DNA of 60,385 bases from positions 1-60,385 of the forward strand of contig JAURZK010000145.1 in assembly GCA_030653505.1 (NCBI GenBank), written 5' to 3'. This stretch comes from Rubrivivax sp. (lineage in GTDB: Bacteria; Pseudomonadota; Gammaproteobacteria; Burkholderiales; Burkholderiaceae_C). The number at the start of each line of letters is the position of its first letter. Position 1 is the stretch's first letter. Both the position numbers and the translations under genes were made by a program. Under the pieces are notes generated by a model that worked only from the letters and a program-made list of their open reading frames with translations, did not search any database and was not told the DNA's origin. Below, piece after piece: positions 46,222-54,393 of this stretch.

Positions 46222-48020
46222 GAAAACTCTCCCGTGGTGGGCAGGTGCCTTTCGTGTTTCCACTGGCTCAGGCGCATCGGCCGGAACTGCAGCGATGCCG
46301 TGGGGTTCAGCCTGGTCTTTGCGCTGCCGTCGGGCTGCAGCTGCTGCTGCGATTTCTCGGCGTTGACGCTGCCCAGGGTGACGAGCGGCGCGTTGCTGTA
46401 GCGGTCGAGCTGGTTCCTGATCTTCGACTGGGCGATGCCGGTGTTCTGGTGCAGCGTGGCCGCGATCTCGTCGGCCAGTTCTGTGCGCACCTGGGTGCCG
46501 TCCTTGCCGTTCCACGACCAGCCCTCGGCGTCCACGTCCACCGCCAGCCCGGCGTCGACGTCGAGCTTGGGCGGTATCGCCGCCAGTTCCAGCTGCAGGC
46601 CGCCGGCGATGCTGAAGCTGGGCGGGATGCAGAAGCGCAAGGCGAGCAGGAACCACAGGTTGAACAGCAGCACCACGATGGGCAGGAAGAGGTTCAGCAC
46701 GAAGCTGGCGACGATCGTGATGAGCGGGATCGAGAAAAAGCAGATCGCCGGCCCGCCGATGCTGCCGCTGCTGGGGATGCTGCCGTCGGTCTTGCTCTGC
46801 AGCTGCTGCGGGTGCACGAAGCGCACCGGCGAGAACTGGCCGATGGGCCGTGTCGCGGCCTGCGCGGCGAGCTCGGCCAGGTTGGGCATCTGCACCGTGA
46901 CCGGCCGGTTCGACGTGCCCACCAGGTCGAACTGCGGCGCCAGCCGCCAGGGCTCGCTGGGCAGGCTCCAGACGAGTTCGCCGTCGCAGTCGGGGGCGTC
47001 GCTGTTCAGCCCGGGGTAGGGGCAATCGCAGTCGTGCTGTCGGAAGAAGCAGCGCAGCTCGTAGGTGTGGCGGTCGTCGTAGCGGGCTTCGCCGCCGACG
47101 GTGGTTTCGAAGGCCGAGGTCGGCACCAGGCCGTAGAAGAGCGCCCGGCCGCGCGCCGAATGCCGCGGGTCACGCGGGTCGGCCACCAGCGGGAACAGGC
47201 GCACCCAGCTCTCTTCCAGCTGCTGCGGTGTGTCGTCGATCAGCTCGCGCCATTCGCCGGTGCCTTCGTGTTCACCCGCCGCCCAGCCTTCCTTGAAGGC
47301 CCGCACACCGCGCTCGACCTGCCACGCTTCGAGCTTGCCGCGTGCGTCGGCCAGCGCCTGCTGGGCGCTGCTGCGCTGCTGCTCCAGCGTGCCCTGACGG
47401 CCCAGGCGCAGCAGCCGCGACGCACGCACCGCGGCCAGGCCGGGGCGCAGCGGCGCGTGCAGCTGCAGCGCGGCCAGGGTGTGCTGGGCGTCGACCACCG
47501 CGCGCAGCAGGCCCAGCGCCTCGGCCTGGTACTGCGGTGCGTAACCCAGGCGCTGGCGGCGCACGACGAAGCCGGCCTGGCACACGGCGTCGGGGCCGGG
47601 GGGCGGCAGGCCGGGCACGTCGCAATGCAGTTCGCAGACCACCAGGTAGTGGCGCGCGTGGCCGGGCAGGTAGAGCTTGCGCAGCCCGGTGCCCACGAGC
47701 TGGCTCTTGAACAGCGTGTCGGTGGCGTCGCCGGTGTTGAAGGGTGTGCCCTTGTTGTCCTTGGCCGGGAACAACGCCGCCAGCTTGCCGACGAAACGGC
47801 CTGGCTGGGCCTGCACGAACTGCGCCGTGTGCAGTTCGTCGTCGCGGCTGTCGAACAGCAGCGAGTGCTGCGGCTCCTTCAGGAACTCGGCGATGAACCT
47901 GTCGCTGGCGAACTTCTGTATCAGCGGCCGCGTGCCGCGCCCGCTGGCGGGCACGCCGGCCTGCGCCCAGTCGTACCAGGGCGCGGTCACCGTCCAGGGG
48001 TGGTGGCAGGGTCTCACCAT
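46218..48020 (-). CDS. Unassigned eCIS protein with a long hydrophobic block
   Basis: A 600-residue protein with no recognised family name. Residues 110-165 contain KLYLPGHARHYLVVCELHCD and VCQAGFVVRRQRLGY. Residues 424-466 form a 40-residue hydrophobic block that could make two membrane passes (ICFFSIPLITIVASFVLNLF, then LPIVVLLFNLWFLLALRF). The last 130 residues are polar. It lies between the spike (7-bp overlap upstream) and the gp25-like gene (4-bp overlap downstream), where related loci often carry a PAAR-type tip gene. A PAAR fold is not visible. It may be a membrane anchor or an inserted-tip protein (inference). Confidence 0.75.
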   Translation of the reverse strand: MVRPCHHPWTVTAPWYDWAQAGVPASGRGTRPLIQKFASDRFIAEFLKEPQHSLLFDSRDDELHTAQFVQAQPGRFVGKLAALFPAKDNKGTPFNTGDATDTLFKSQLVGTGLRKLYLPGHARHYLVVCELHCDVPGLPPPGPDAVCQAGFVVRRQRLGYAPQYQAEALGLLRAVVDAQHTLAALQLHAPLRPGLAAVRASRLLRLGRQGTLEQQRSSAQQALADARGKLEAWQVERGVRAFKEGWAAGEHEGTGEWRELIDDTPQQLEESWVRLFPLVADPRDPRHSARGRALFYGLVPTSAFETTVGGEARYDDRHTYELRCFFRQHDCDCPYPGLNSDAPDCDGELVWSLPSEPWRLAPQFDLVGTSNRPVTVQMPNLAELAAQAATRPIGQFSPVRFVHPQQLQSKTDGSIPSSGSIGGPAICFFSIPLITIVASFVLNLFLPIVVLLFNLWFLLALRFCIPPSFSIAGGLQLELAAIPPKLDVDAGLAVDVDAEGWSWNGKDGTQVRTELADEIAATLHQNTGIAQSKIRNQLDRYSNAPLVTLGSVNAEKSQQQLQPDGSAKTRLNPTASLQFRPMRLSQWKHERHLPTTGEFS

Positions 48021-48685
48021 ATGTTGCCCGCCCCGGGTGTGTACATCGGCGACACCACCGACTGCGTGATCAGCGTCTGGCACTGCAGCACACCGTCGCA
48101 GGTGACCATGGGCGCGTGCACGTTGACGGCACTCGCCGTCACCTCCACCGTGCTGTTGGCGGTGATCTTGACCTGGCCGCCGGCGTTCATCACCAGCTCG
48201 CAGCCGTTGCTGTGCTTGAGCGTGACACTCAGTGCCGCGTCGTCCAGCACCAGTTGGTGGCCGCTTTGCAAACGCAGCGTGACCTTGGCGGCGCCGGCGC
48301 TGTCGTCGAACTCCAGCAGCGTGCCCGAACGTGTCTTGAGCAGGCGGCGGTTGTTGGCGGCCTCGGCGGTTTGCGGCAGCGCTTCGCGCCCGTTCCACAC
48401 CGCGCCCACGACATAGGGCCGTTCGATGGCGCCGGCCTCGAAACCGACGACGACCTCGCTGTCCACCTCGGGCAGGATCTGCCAGCCCTGGTCGTCGTCG
48501 GCGTACAGCGACACCAGGCGCGCCCAGGCGCGCACGTCGACGCCCACCTCGCCCAGCCACGGGAAGGCCACCTGCACACGGCCCTGGGCGAGCGGGTCGA
48601 CGATGTTGGTCACCAGCGCCGGATAGAGGCCGAACAGGCGACGCGACGCCGTGCCGCCGTCGTGGCTGTCGGGGCTGCCGCTCAC
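48014..48685 (-). CDS. Spike protein, phage baseplate V (gpV/VgrG C-terminal half-like)
   Basis: A 223-residue protein. Residues 15-110 form the OB-fold region of gpV (FGLYPALVTNIVDPLAQGRV, VAFPWLGEVGVDVRAWARL, GWQILPEVDSEVVVGFEAG). The second half is a beta-helical repeat (RSGTLLEFDDSAGAAKVTL, ELVMNAGGQVKITANSTVEV) that builds the piercing needle. In most eCIS the equivalent Afp8 has gpD and gpV in one chain; here they are two overlapping genes (4 bp overlap with the gpD-like gene). Confidence 0.92.
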   Translation of the reverse strand: MSGSPDSHDGGTASRRLFGLYPALVTNIVDPLAQGRVQVAFPWLGEVGVDVRAWARLVSLYADDDQGWQILPEVDSEVVVGFEAGAIERPYVVGAVWNGREALPQTAEAANNRRLLKTRSGTLLEFDDSAGAAKVTLRLQSGHQLVLDDAALSVTLKHSNGCELVMNAGGQVKITANSTVEVTASAVNVHAPMVTCDGVLQCQTLITQSVVSPMYTPGAGNIW

Positions 48686-49794
48686 TGCAGCTCCAGGTTC
48701 GGCCGCTCGGCCTGGAAGGCCGTGCGGTGGCCGTGCGTGAGGTCGTAGCTGTGCACGAGCTGCGTCACGCGGTAGCGGCCGCCGCCGAACATCGGGCCCA
48801 CGCCTTCCAGCGTGAGGCTGGCGCCCACCACCAGGTCGGGCGAGCCGTTGGTCTGGCCCTGTATGCGCACGAAGCCGCGCGCGCGGCGCAGCAGTTCGGC
48901 ACGCGCCCAGCTGCGCGCGGCTTCGCTGCCCAGCGGCACTTCGCGCAGGCGGTGGCCCTTGAAGCTGCTGAAGGCCTGGCCCAGCAGTTCGGCGCCCAGC
49001 CGTCCCGGGCCGGCTTCGGCGCGCACCACGTCGGCGGCAGCGCTTTCGTCGATGGCCTCGCGCGCCGACACGTCATAGCCGCCCACGTGCACTTCGCTGC
49101 GCTGGTGCGCCAGGTCGGCGCGGGCGTTCAGCATCAGCAGCTTGTTGCCGGCCTGCCCGCCGCGGGTATTGCCGTTGACGAGCGTGATCTCGGGCGCCGG
49201 CCGGCGTTCGCGCGTGGCGAAGTGCAGCGTCTCGCCGTCGACCCAGAGCTCCGCCTGCAGCAGCCGTGCACGTTCGCGCAGGAAGGCCAGGTCGCTCTGG
49301 TTCCACTGCTGCACCACCGCGTGGGTGGGGCCGTCGGCGTCGATCTCGGGGGTCAGGCCGTGTTCGCCGGCCAGGAAACGCACGATGTCGGCGTCGCTGC
49401 TGTCCTCCCAGGTCTTGCAGCGCTGCATCCAGCGCAGCGGCATCAGCGCGTCTTCGGCAAACACCAGCAGCTGCGGCTCGATGCCCTCGCGGATCTCGGT
49501 CTCGAGCGCGCTGATGCGCCCGTTGAAGACCGTGCGTGCGTCGGCCGCTGCGCCCAGCGAGACCTCGATGCGCTTGCCGAAGTCCAGCGCCTGGCCGTCC
49601 AGATGCAGCCAGTCGGCGTCGGTGCCGCTGGCACCCGCGCCCCAGGCCGTGAAGCGCATGGCCAGGCGCTTCATGCCCTGCGTGTCCTCGGTGACTTCCA
49701 GACGCAACAGGTCGCGCGCCAGCGCGGCCATGCGCTCGCCTTCCACGTGCAGCACGGGGGCGCTGGAACCGTAGAGCTCGGGTGTGATGGCCAT
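48682..49794 (-). CDS. gpD-like late control protein, spike base
   Basis: A 370-residue protein of the phage late-control gene D family. Matches include DILRFLAGEHGL-like residues (ADIVRFLAGEHGLTPEIDAD), QQWNQSDLAFLRERARLLQA and LWVDGETLHFATRERR, with the C-terminal RYRVTQLVHSYDLTHGHRTA. It forms the upper part of the spike trimer that the gpV-like protein completes. The start is ATG 49794, 24 bp after a small eCIS gene. Confidence 0.92.
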   Translation of the reverse strand: MAITPELYGSSAPVLHVEGERMAALARDLLRLEVTEDTQGMKRLAMRFTAWGAGASGTDADWLHLDGQALDFGKRIEVSLGAAADARTVFNGRISALETEIREGIEPQLLVFAEDALMPLRWMQRCKTWEDSSDADIVRFLAGEHGLTPEIDADGPTHAVVQQWNQSDLAFLRERARLLQAELWVDGETLHFATRERRPAPEITLVNGNTRGGQAGNKLLMLNARADLAHQRSEVHVGGYDVSAREAIDESAAADVVRAEAGPGRLGAELLGQAFSSFKGHRLREVPLGSEAARSWARAELLRRARGFVRIQGQTNGSPDLVVGASLTLEGVGPMFGGGRYRVTQLVHSYDLTHGHRTAFQAERPNLELQ

Positions 49795-49818
49795 CGCCGG
49801 TCTCGTGGGGCGGCGCTG

Positions 49819-50001
49819 TCAGGCGTCGCCGGTGTCGTTGCCGCTGGCCGCGGTGCGTGCGGTATCGACCAGGCAGCGCTGCTGCACGCGTAACCAGGTC
49901 TCCTGCTGCTGCCAGGGCCTGGCGGGCGTTGCACTGGCCGGCCCGGGCTTGCGGTCCTGCACTTCCACTTGGGTCTGGATCTCGTCGATCTGGATGGCCA
50001 T
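49819..50001 (-). CDS. Small eCIS protein
   Basis: A 60-residue protein (MAIQIDEIQTQVEVQDRKPG...) between the LysM-type adaptor gene and the gpD-like gene. A short, poorly conserved frame is found at exactly this place in many eCIS loci, with a similar start. The function is unknown. It is charged and has no membrane segment. Confidence 0.7.
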   Translation of the reverse strand: MAIQIDEIQTQVEVQDRKPGPASATPARPWQQQETWLRVQQRCLVDTARTAASGNDTGDA

Positions 50002-50027
50002 GGCGGCATGTCCTGTGGCGTAGGGTC

Positions 50028-51350
50028 TCAGCGGCAGCCGCAGCGGCAGTCGCGTCCGTGCAGGCGCGGCGCCAGGACGTCGGTGGCCGCGGGCAGCGCC
50101 ACCCAGCCGGGCACACCCGGGTCGCTGGTGGTGGGTGGCACGGGTGTGTTCTGGCGCCGCAGCACGGCCTGGCCGGCCAGCAGGTTGGCACGTTCGTCCT
50201 GCGCAACGCCAACGCGGTCACGCAATGGCACGTTGCGGCCGTAGGCCTGTGCCCGCGGGTCGGCGCGCAGCGAGAACACTTGCTGGCGCTGGCCCGGGGT
50301 GGTCGCAGCGGCGCTCAGCGCGTCGACGCTGGCGGCGGTGGAGCCGCCGGCGCCTTCGAAGCTGCGACGGGCGCGCGTGGCGGCGGCCGCGCCGGTGTCG
50401 GCCCGCACCGTTTCCAGCGCTGCGCCCAGGCCGCCTGCAGCGGCCATGGCGTAACCGCGTTGCAGCGCGGCGCTGCTGCCAGGTGGGGTGCTGTCGCCCA
50501 GGCCCACGCGCTGCGCAGCGGTGGGCGCTGCGGCACCCTGGGTGCCCGACTGCACGCCTTGCGCCGCGCCCGCGCCGTTGCCCGCCTGTGCGGCGCCGGG
50601 CAGCGCAACCTCGCGCCCGGCGGGCAGCCGCGTGGGGTCGGCAACGCCGGCGCCCAGCGCGCGCCAGGCCTCGGGTGGCAGGCCGTTGCGCAGTGCCATC
50701 TGCGCCAGGCTCTCGCCTTCGAGCGCCTGCGCCACGCTGCTGGCAGAGGCCAGGGATCGCAGCCCGGCGCCGATGCCCGCGGCCAGGCCTGCCGCCATGC
50801 CGGCGCCGGGCGCAGCGGGCGCCGGCGGCACGCCGGAGGCCGGCTGCCCCACGGCGGTGTTGGCCCCTGCGCCGCTGCGGTTGGCCTGGCGTTCCGGGTC
50901 CTGGCCCTTGATGCTGAGCGAAGCCTTGGCGCGCAGCGGTGTGCCGGTGTGCGCAAAGTGGTCGATGTCGATCGACAGCGACTCGAGCACACCGTCCACG
51001 ATGATGTCGCCCCAGTGGAAACGCAGCCGCGGCGGCGCCTGGTTGCGCAGCGCGCCGCCCTGCGGCTTGATGAAGGTCTCGACCTCGCGTGTGCGTTCCA
51101 GCACCGACCGTGGCGACGCGGTGCTGCCTTCGTCGGCGGTGTCGAAGACCAGTTCCACCGTCAACGTGACCGAGCTGTTGCCGGTGTGCTGCTGCGCCTG
51201 GCGGCCGGCGCTGCGACCCCCTTCGCTCTGGTTCGTGAACTGCAGGCGCAGCGACGCCGGGTTGAACTGCACCGCCACCGCCGGCCGGTCGGCGCGTGGC
51301 TGGTTGGCGTTGTCGATCTCCTGCAGCGTGGCCTTGCTGAGCTGGGGCAT
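50028..51350 (-). CDS. eCIS tube adaptor with LysM-like motif (Afp7-like)
   Basis: A 440-residue protein. The N-terminal ~155 residues match the CIS tube/adaptor family (AVQFNPASLRLQFTNQSEGG, VTLTVELVFDTADEGS, RLRFHWGDIIVDGVLESLSI, GTPLRAKASLSIKG). A LysM-like segment follows around 215-250 (GESLAQMALRNGLPPEAWRA). The last 190 residues are Ala/Gly/Gln-rich and lack recognised folds. In Afp/PVC the equivalent protein adapts the inner tube to the spike. Its tail is longer than usual. Confidence 0.88.
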   Translation of the reverse strand: MPQLSKATLQEIDNANQPRADRPAVAVQFNPASLRLQFTNQSEGGRSAGRQAQQHTGNSSVTLTVELVFDTADEGSTASPRSVLERTREVETFIKPQGGALRNQAPPRLRFHWGDIIVDGVLESLSIDIDHFAHTGTPLRAKASLSIKGQDPERQANRSGAGANTAVGQPASGVPPAPAAPGAGMAAGLAAGIGAGLRSLASASSVAQALEGESLAQMALRNGLPPEAWRALGAGVADPTRLPAGREVALPGAAQAGNGAGAAQGVQSGTQGAAAPTAAQRVGLGDSTPPGSSAALQRGYAMAAAGGLGAALETVRADTGAAAATRARRSFEGAGGSTAASVDALSAAATTPGQRQQVFSLRADPRAQAYGRNVPLRDRVGVAQDERANLLAGQAVLRRQNTPVPPTTSDPGVPGWVALPAATDVLAPRLHGRDCRCGCR

Positions 51351-51372
51351 GGTGGGGGTCGCTCGGGGGTGT

Positions 51373-51903
51373 TCAGACCAGGCGCAGGCCTTCGTGCGCG
51401 ATGTGCAGCTCTTCGATGGCGATCTCGCCCGTGCGGGCGTTCAGCTCGGGCCCGCGCACACGTGCCGGCACGCCGCGCTCGAACTCCCAGGTGGCCACCA
51501 CGTCCTGGCCGTTGCCACCCAGCACCTCGACCAGCCCGTCGTAACGCGGGATGGGCCGCGTGCCGGCGGCGATGCTCTGCAGCCAGGTCCAGACCTGGCG
51601 GTCCAGCTGGCCGTCAGCGCTGTGGAACATGCCGCGTTTGAGCACCAGCGGCACGAACTTGGCGCGCCCCACGTGGCAGATGACGCCGTCGTTGCGGCCG
51701 CCTTCGGGCTGTTCGGTGATGTCGAGCTCGACCTCCAGGCCGCTCACGTCCTGGAAGGCACCGTCGGTGAGTTCGGCGCCGCCGGCGGACTGCTCGGCCA
51801 CGTTGGCTTCGCCGGTGGGCTGCTGGCCGCCGGCTTCGTCGGGGCTGCGGCGCAGCGTGAGCTTGAAGCGCCAGGCACGCAGGAAACGGTCGTCGTCGTT
51901 CAC
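51373..51903 (-). CDS. Tail-tube protein 2 (T4 gp19-like, Afp5-like), GTG start
   Basis: This 176-residue protein belongs to the same gp19/tube family as the gene at 53927-54376 (FQDVSGLEVELDITEQPEGG, LVLKRGMFHSADGQLDRQVW, GEIAIEELHIAHEGLRL). It starts with GTG 51903, whose GTGA overlaps the sheath-2 stop by 4 bp, so it is coupled. It probably forms the tube ring next to the spike, as Afp5 does. Confidence 0.88.
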   Translation of the reverse strand: MNDDDRFLRAWRFKLTLRRSPDEAGGQQPTGEANVAEQSAGGAELTDGAFQDVSGLEVELDITEQPEGGRNDGVICHVGRAKFVPLVLKRGMFHSADGQLDRQVWTWLQSIAAGTRPIPRYDGLVEVLGGNGQDVVATWEFERGVPARVRGPELNARTGEIAIEELHIAHEGLRLV

Positions 51904-53903
51904 GCGGCCTCCAGCGTCAAGGTGCCGTCGCCGCTGCGCGCGAACTGCAGCACGATGAACTCCAGCGGCTCGGCCGGGGCGATGCCGATGTGCGCCAGCA
52001 GCCGGCCGTTGTCGACGGCATTCGGCGGGTTCAGCGTGTCGTCGCAGCGCACGAAGAAGGCCTGTTCTTCGCTGGCGCCGCTGAAGGCGCCCAGCCGGTA
52101 GAGGCGGCGCAGCAGCGCCGTGCAGAGGTGGACGAGCTGCCGCCGCAGCGCCGCCGTGTGCGGCTCGAAGGCTGCCCACTGCATCTGCCGCAGCAGCGTG
52201 CGGCGCAGCATCAGCACCAGGCGGCGCACCGACAGCTGACGCCAGGCGGGGTCCAGCGACAACGTGCGTGCCGCCGTCAGGCGCACCCCGGTGCTGTCCT
52301 GCACGAACACATTCACGCCCTGCGGGTGCAGCCGGGCATGTTCGGCCGGGTCCACCACCTGCAGCGGTTTGAGCGCCCCCTGCACGATGCGGTTGGCCGG
52401 GCCGTGCGGCACGCCGAGAGCCAGTTCGGTGGCGGCAACGATGCCGGCCGCGGCGGCGCTGGGTGGCAAGGCGACCAGTGCGTCGCGTGTGTCGTCGGCG
52501 CGCGCCACCGCCAGCCAGGGGTGGTAGAGCGCGCACCAGGCGCTGTCGAACTGGGCCCGAAGCGCCAGCAGTTGCTGCGGCTTGAGGCGCGGCGGCATGT
52601 CCAGCAGGGCGATGTGGTCGCGTGTGGTCTCGACAAAGGTCTGCACACGCTGCAACAGCTCGACGATGCGCGCCAGGCCGACGGGGTCGGTGGGGTCCAG
52701 CGCCAGACCGGGCAGTTCGGTCGTGTTGGCGGGCGTGGGCGGCGCCGCGGGCAGCTCGACGCAGGGGGCAAAGGCCGCGCCGGCGAGCGACACATCGCGC
52801 ACCTCGGCCTGCGGCGGTAGCGGCTGCGCCTGGTAGAGGTCGGGCAGCACGATCTGCGTGATGGCGTCGACACCCACCACGGCCTGCAGGCCCGCGGCCG
52901 GCGTGTCGGCCAGCGCGTCCCAGGCGGCGTCGAAGAAGTCGGCGTGGGCCAGGGTGGCCCAGCGGTCCTCGCCGCCGCTGAAGGGCGTGGCCGCATGCAC
53001 CTGCGACAGGCGCAACACGGCCGCGGGCAGCAGGCGGTCGCCCGCCCAGGCGAAGTCGGGCCACAGCAGTTCGGATTCACGGCACAGCACGGTCGCCAGC
53101 CAGCGCGGGTGGTCGACGTGCAGGCCCAGGCCGGCGTGGTTTTCGGTGCTGCTCTGGCCGTCCTGCACCGCCAGCGTGGCTTCCACGAGTTCGGCGGCTT
53201 CGATGGCGGCCGGCGTGGCGGCTTCGAGCACGGCGCGCAACCACCGCGTGGGCCGCGTCGTGTCGCCGACACGTTCGACGCGCGCCACGAAGCGCAGCAC
53301 ATGGCTGCCGTCGGCCAGGCGCAGGCGCAGCAGGGCGCCGGCGTCCAGCCGCTGGCCGCCACCCAGGCGCAGTGAGGCTGTCGACGGCGGCAGCGGCGTG
53401 GCCAGCAGCGCCCTGGTCTGGAAACCAAGTTGCACGCGCAGCGCATCGCCCCAGCTGCCCTCGTTGCGCGCACGCAGCAGCGGGCTGCCCACCACGCCGC
53501 CAATCACGGCACTGGCCACGCCGCCGGCATCGAGCACGGCGCTGCCATGGTCGTGCACGATGCGCAGCACCCAGGCTTCGCGCCCGCCTTGTTCGAAGAA
53601 GCTCGCCACCGCATAGGGCAGCAGGCCCGGGCCTTCGAAGCCGCCGAACTGGCGGCGGTAGGCGTCGAAGCTGTCCACCGGCACGGCGACGGTGCGCAGG
53701 CGCGGCCGCATCGGGTCGCACATGCGCCAGTCGTCGCTGTGCGCGGCCGTGGCGTCGACCACCGGCACCCGGCAGGGGCCGCGTGGTGCCACGCCGACGA
53801 AGGCGCAGGCGTCCAGCCGCACGCCGGTGAGGCGGCGGATGGGCTCGGGCGGCAGCGTGTAGACGCCGGGCGCGCCGAGCGCGATGCGTGGCAGTGCGGG
53901 CAT
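51900..53903 (-). CDS. Tail-sheath protein 2
   Basis: A 667-residue contractile-sheath family protein. It begins ALPRIALGAPGVYTLPPEPI, and its C-terminal core (GVNVFVQDSTGVRLTAARTL, QLSVRRLVLMLRRTLLRQMQ, AFEPH) is the conserved handshake domain. It is much more diverged from typical sheaths than the 615-residue sheath encoded 0.5 kb away, with a long N-terminal insertion. In Afp/PVC-like particles extra sheath copies (Afp3/4-like) form specialised rings near the baseplate, and that is the likely role. It is coupled to the tube-2 gene. Confidence 0.88.
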   Translation of the reverse strand: MPALPRIALGAPGVYTLPPEPIRRLTGVRLDACAFVGVAPRGPCRVPVVDATAAHSDDWRMCDPMRPRLRTVAVPVDSFDAYRRQFGGFEGPGLLPYAVASFFEQGGREAWVLRIVHDHGSAVLDAGGVASAVIGGVVGSPLLRARNEGSWGDALRVQLGFQTRALLATPLPPSTASLRLGGGQRLDAGALLRLRLADGSHVLRFVARVERVGDTTRPTRWLRAVLEAATPAAIEAAELVEATLAVQDGQSSTENHAGLGLHVDHPRWLATVLCRESELLWPDFAWAGDRLLPAAVLRLSQVHAATPFSGGEDRWATLAHADFFDAAWDALADTPAAGLQAVVGVDAITQIVLPDLYQAQPLPPQAEVRDVSLAGAAFAPCVELPAAPPTPANTTELPGLALDPTDPVGLARIVELLQRVQTFVETTRDHIALLDMPPRLKPQQLLALRAQFDSAWCALYHPWLAVARADDTRDALVALPPSAAAAGIVAATELALGVPHGPANRIVQGALKPLQVVDPAEHARLHPQGVNVFVQDSTGVRLTAARTLSLDPAWRQLSVRRLVLMLRRTLLRQMQWAAFEPHTAALRRQLVHLCTALLRRLYRLGAFSGASEEQAFFVRCDDTLNPPNAVDNGRLLAHIGIAPAEPLEFIVLQFARSGDGTLTLEAA

Positions 53904-53926
53904 GGGTCAGGGCCAGGCGCCGTCGC

Positions 53927-54376
53927 TCACTCGACCTCGACGCCTTCGTGCACCAGGTGCAGCTCCTCCATCGCCACCTCGCCGCCGCCCTTGGCCGCGA
54001 GCGTGGGGCCGACCCACTTCTTGGGCTGGGCGTTGCGCAGCTTGAAGGTCAGCACCGGCTGGCGCGCTTCGTCGAGCAGGGTGATGGTCACGGTGCGGCG
54101 CTCGTGGCCGCCCTCGCGCACCTGCTTGACCCACTGGAATAGGTCGGTCGAGCCGATGAGCCCGCGCTTGAGCGTGATGTCGTCGTTCTTGAAGGTGTTC
54201 GCGACCTTGCGTACCGTGTTCGTCTTTTCGTTGCCGCTGCGGTACTCGGAATAGTTGATCTCCGAGCCCAGGCCGCTGACATCGGAAAAGCCGGCGACGA
54301 CGGTCGACTCGTCGCCCACGCCCAGCGACACCAGGTAGTTGAAGGCGCCGTAGGGGTTGTCTCTGAAGGTGGCCAT
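53927..54376 (-). CDS. Tail-tube protein 1 (T4 gp19/Hcp-like, Afp1-like)
   Basis: This 149-residue protein has the tube signature NPYGAFNYLVSLGVGDES, FSDVSGLGSEINYSEYRSGN and FKLRNAQPKKWVGPTLAAKG, ending EVAMEELHLVHEGVEVE. It should form the main hexameric inner tube. It lies 17 bp after the main sheath gene and has an AGGAG ribosome-binding site, consistent with strong expression. Confidence 0.94.
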   Translation of the reverse strand: MATFRDNPYGAFNYLVSLGVGDESTVVAGFSDVSGLGSEINYSEYRSGNEKTNTVRKVANTFKNDDITLKRGLIGSTDLFQWVKQVREGGHERRTVTITLLDEARQPVLTFKLRNAQPKKWVGPTLAAKGGGEVAMEELHLVHEGVEVE

Positions 54377-54393
54377 GGTTCAGTGCTCCTGAT

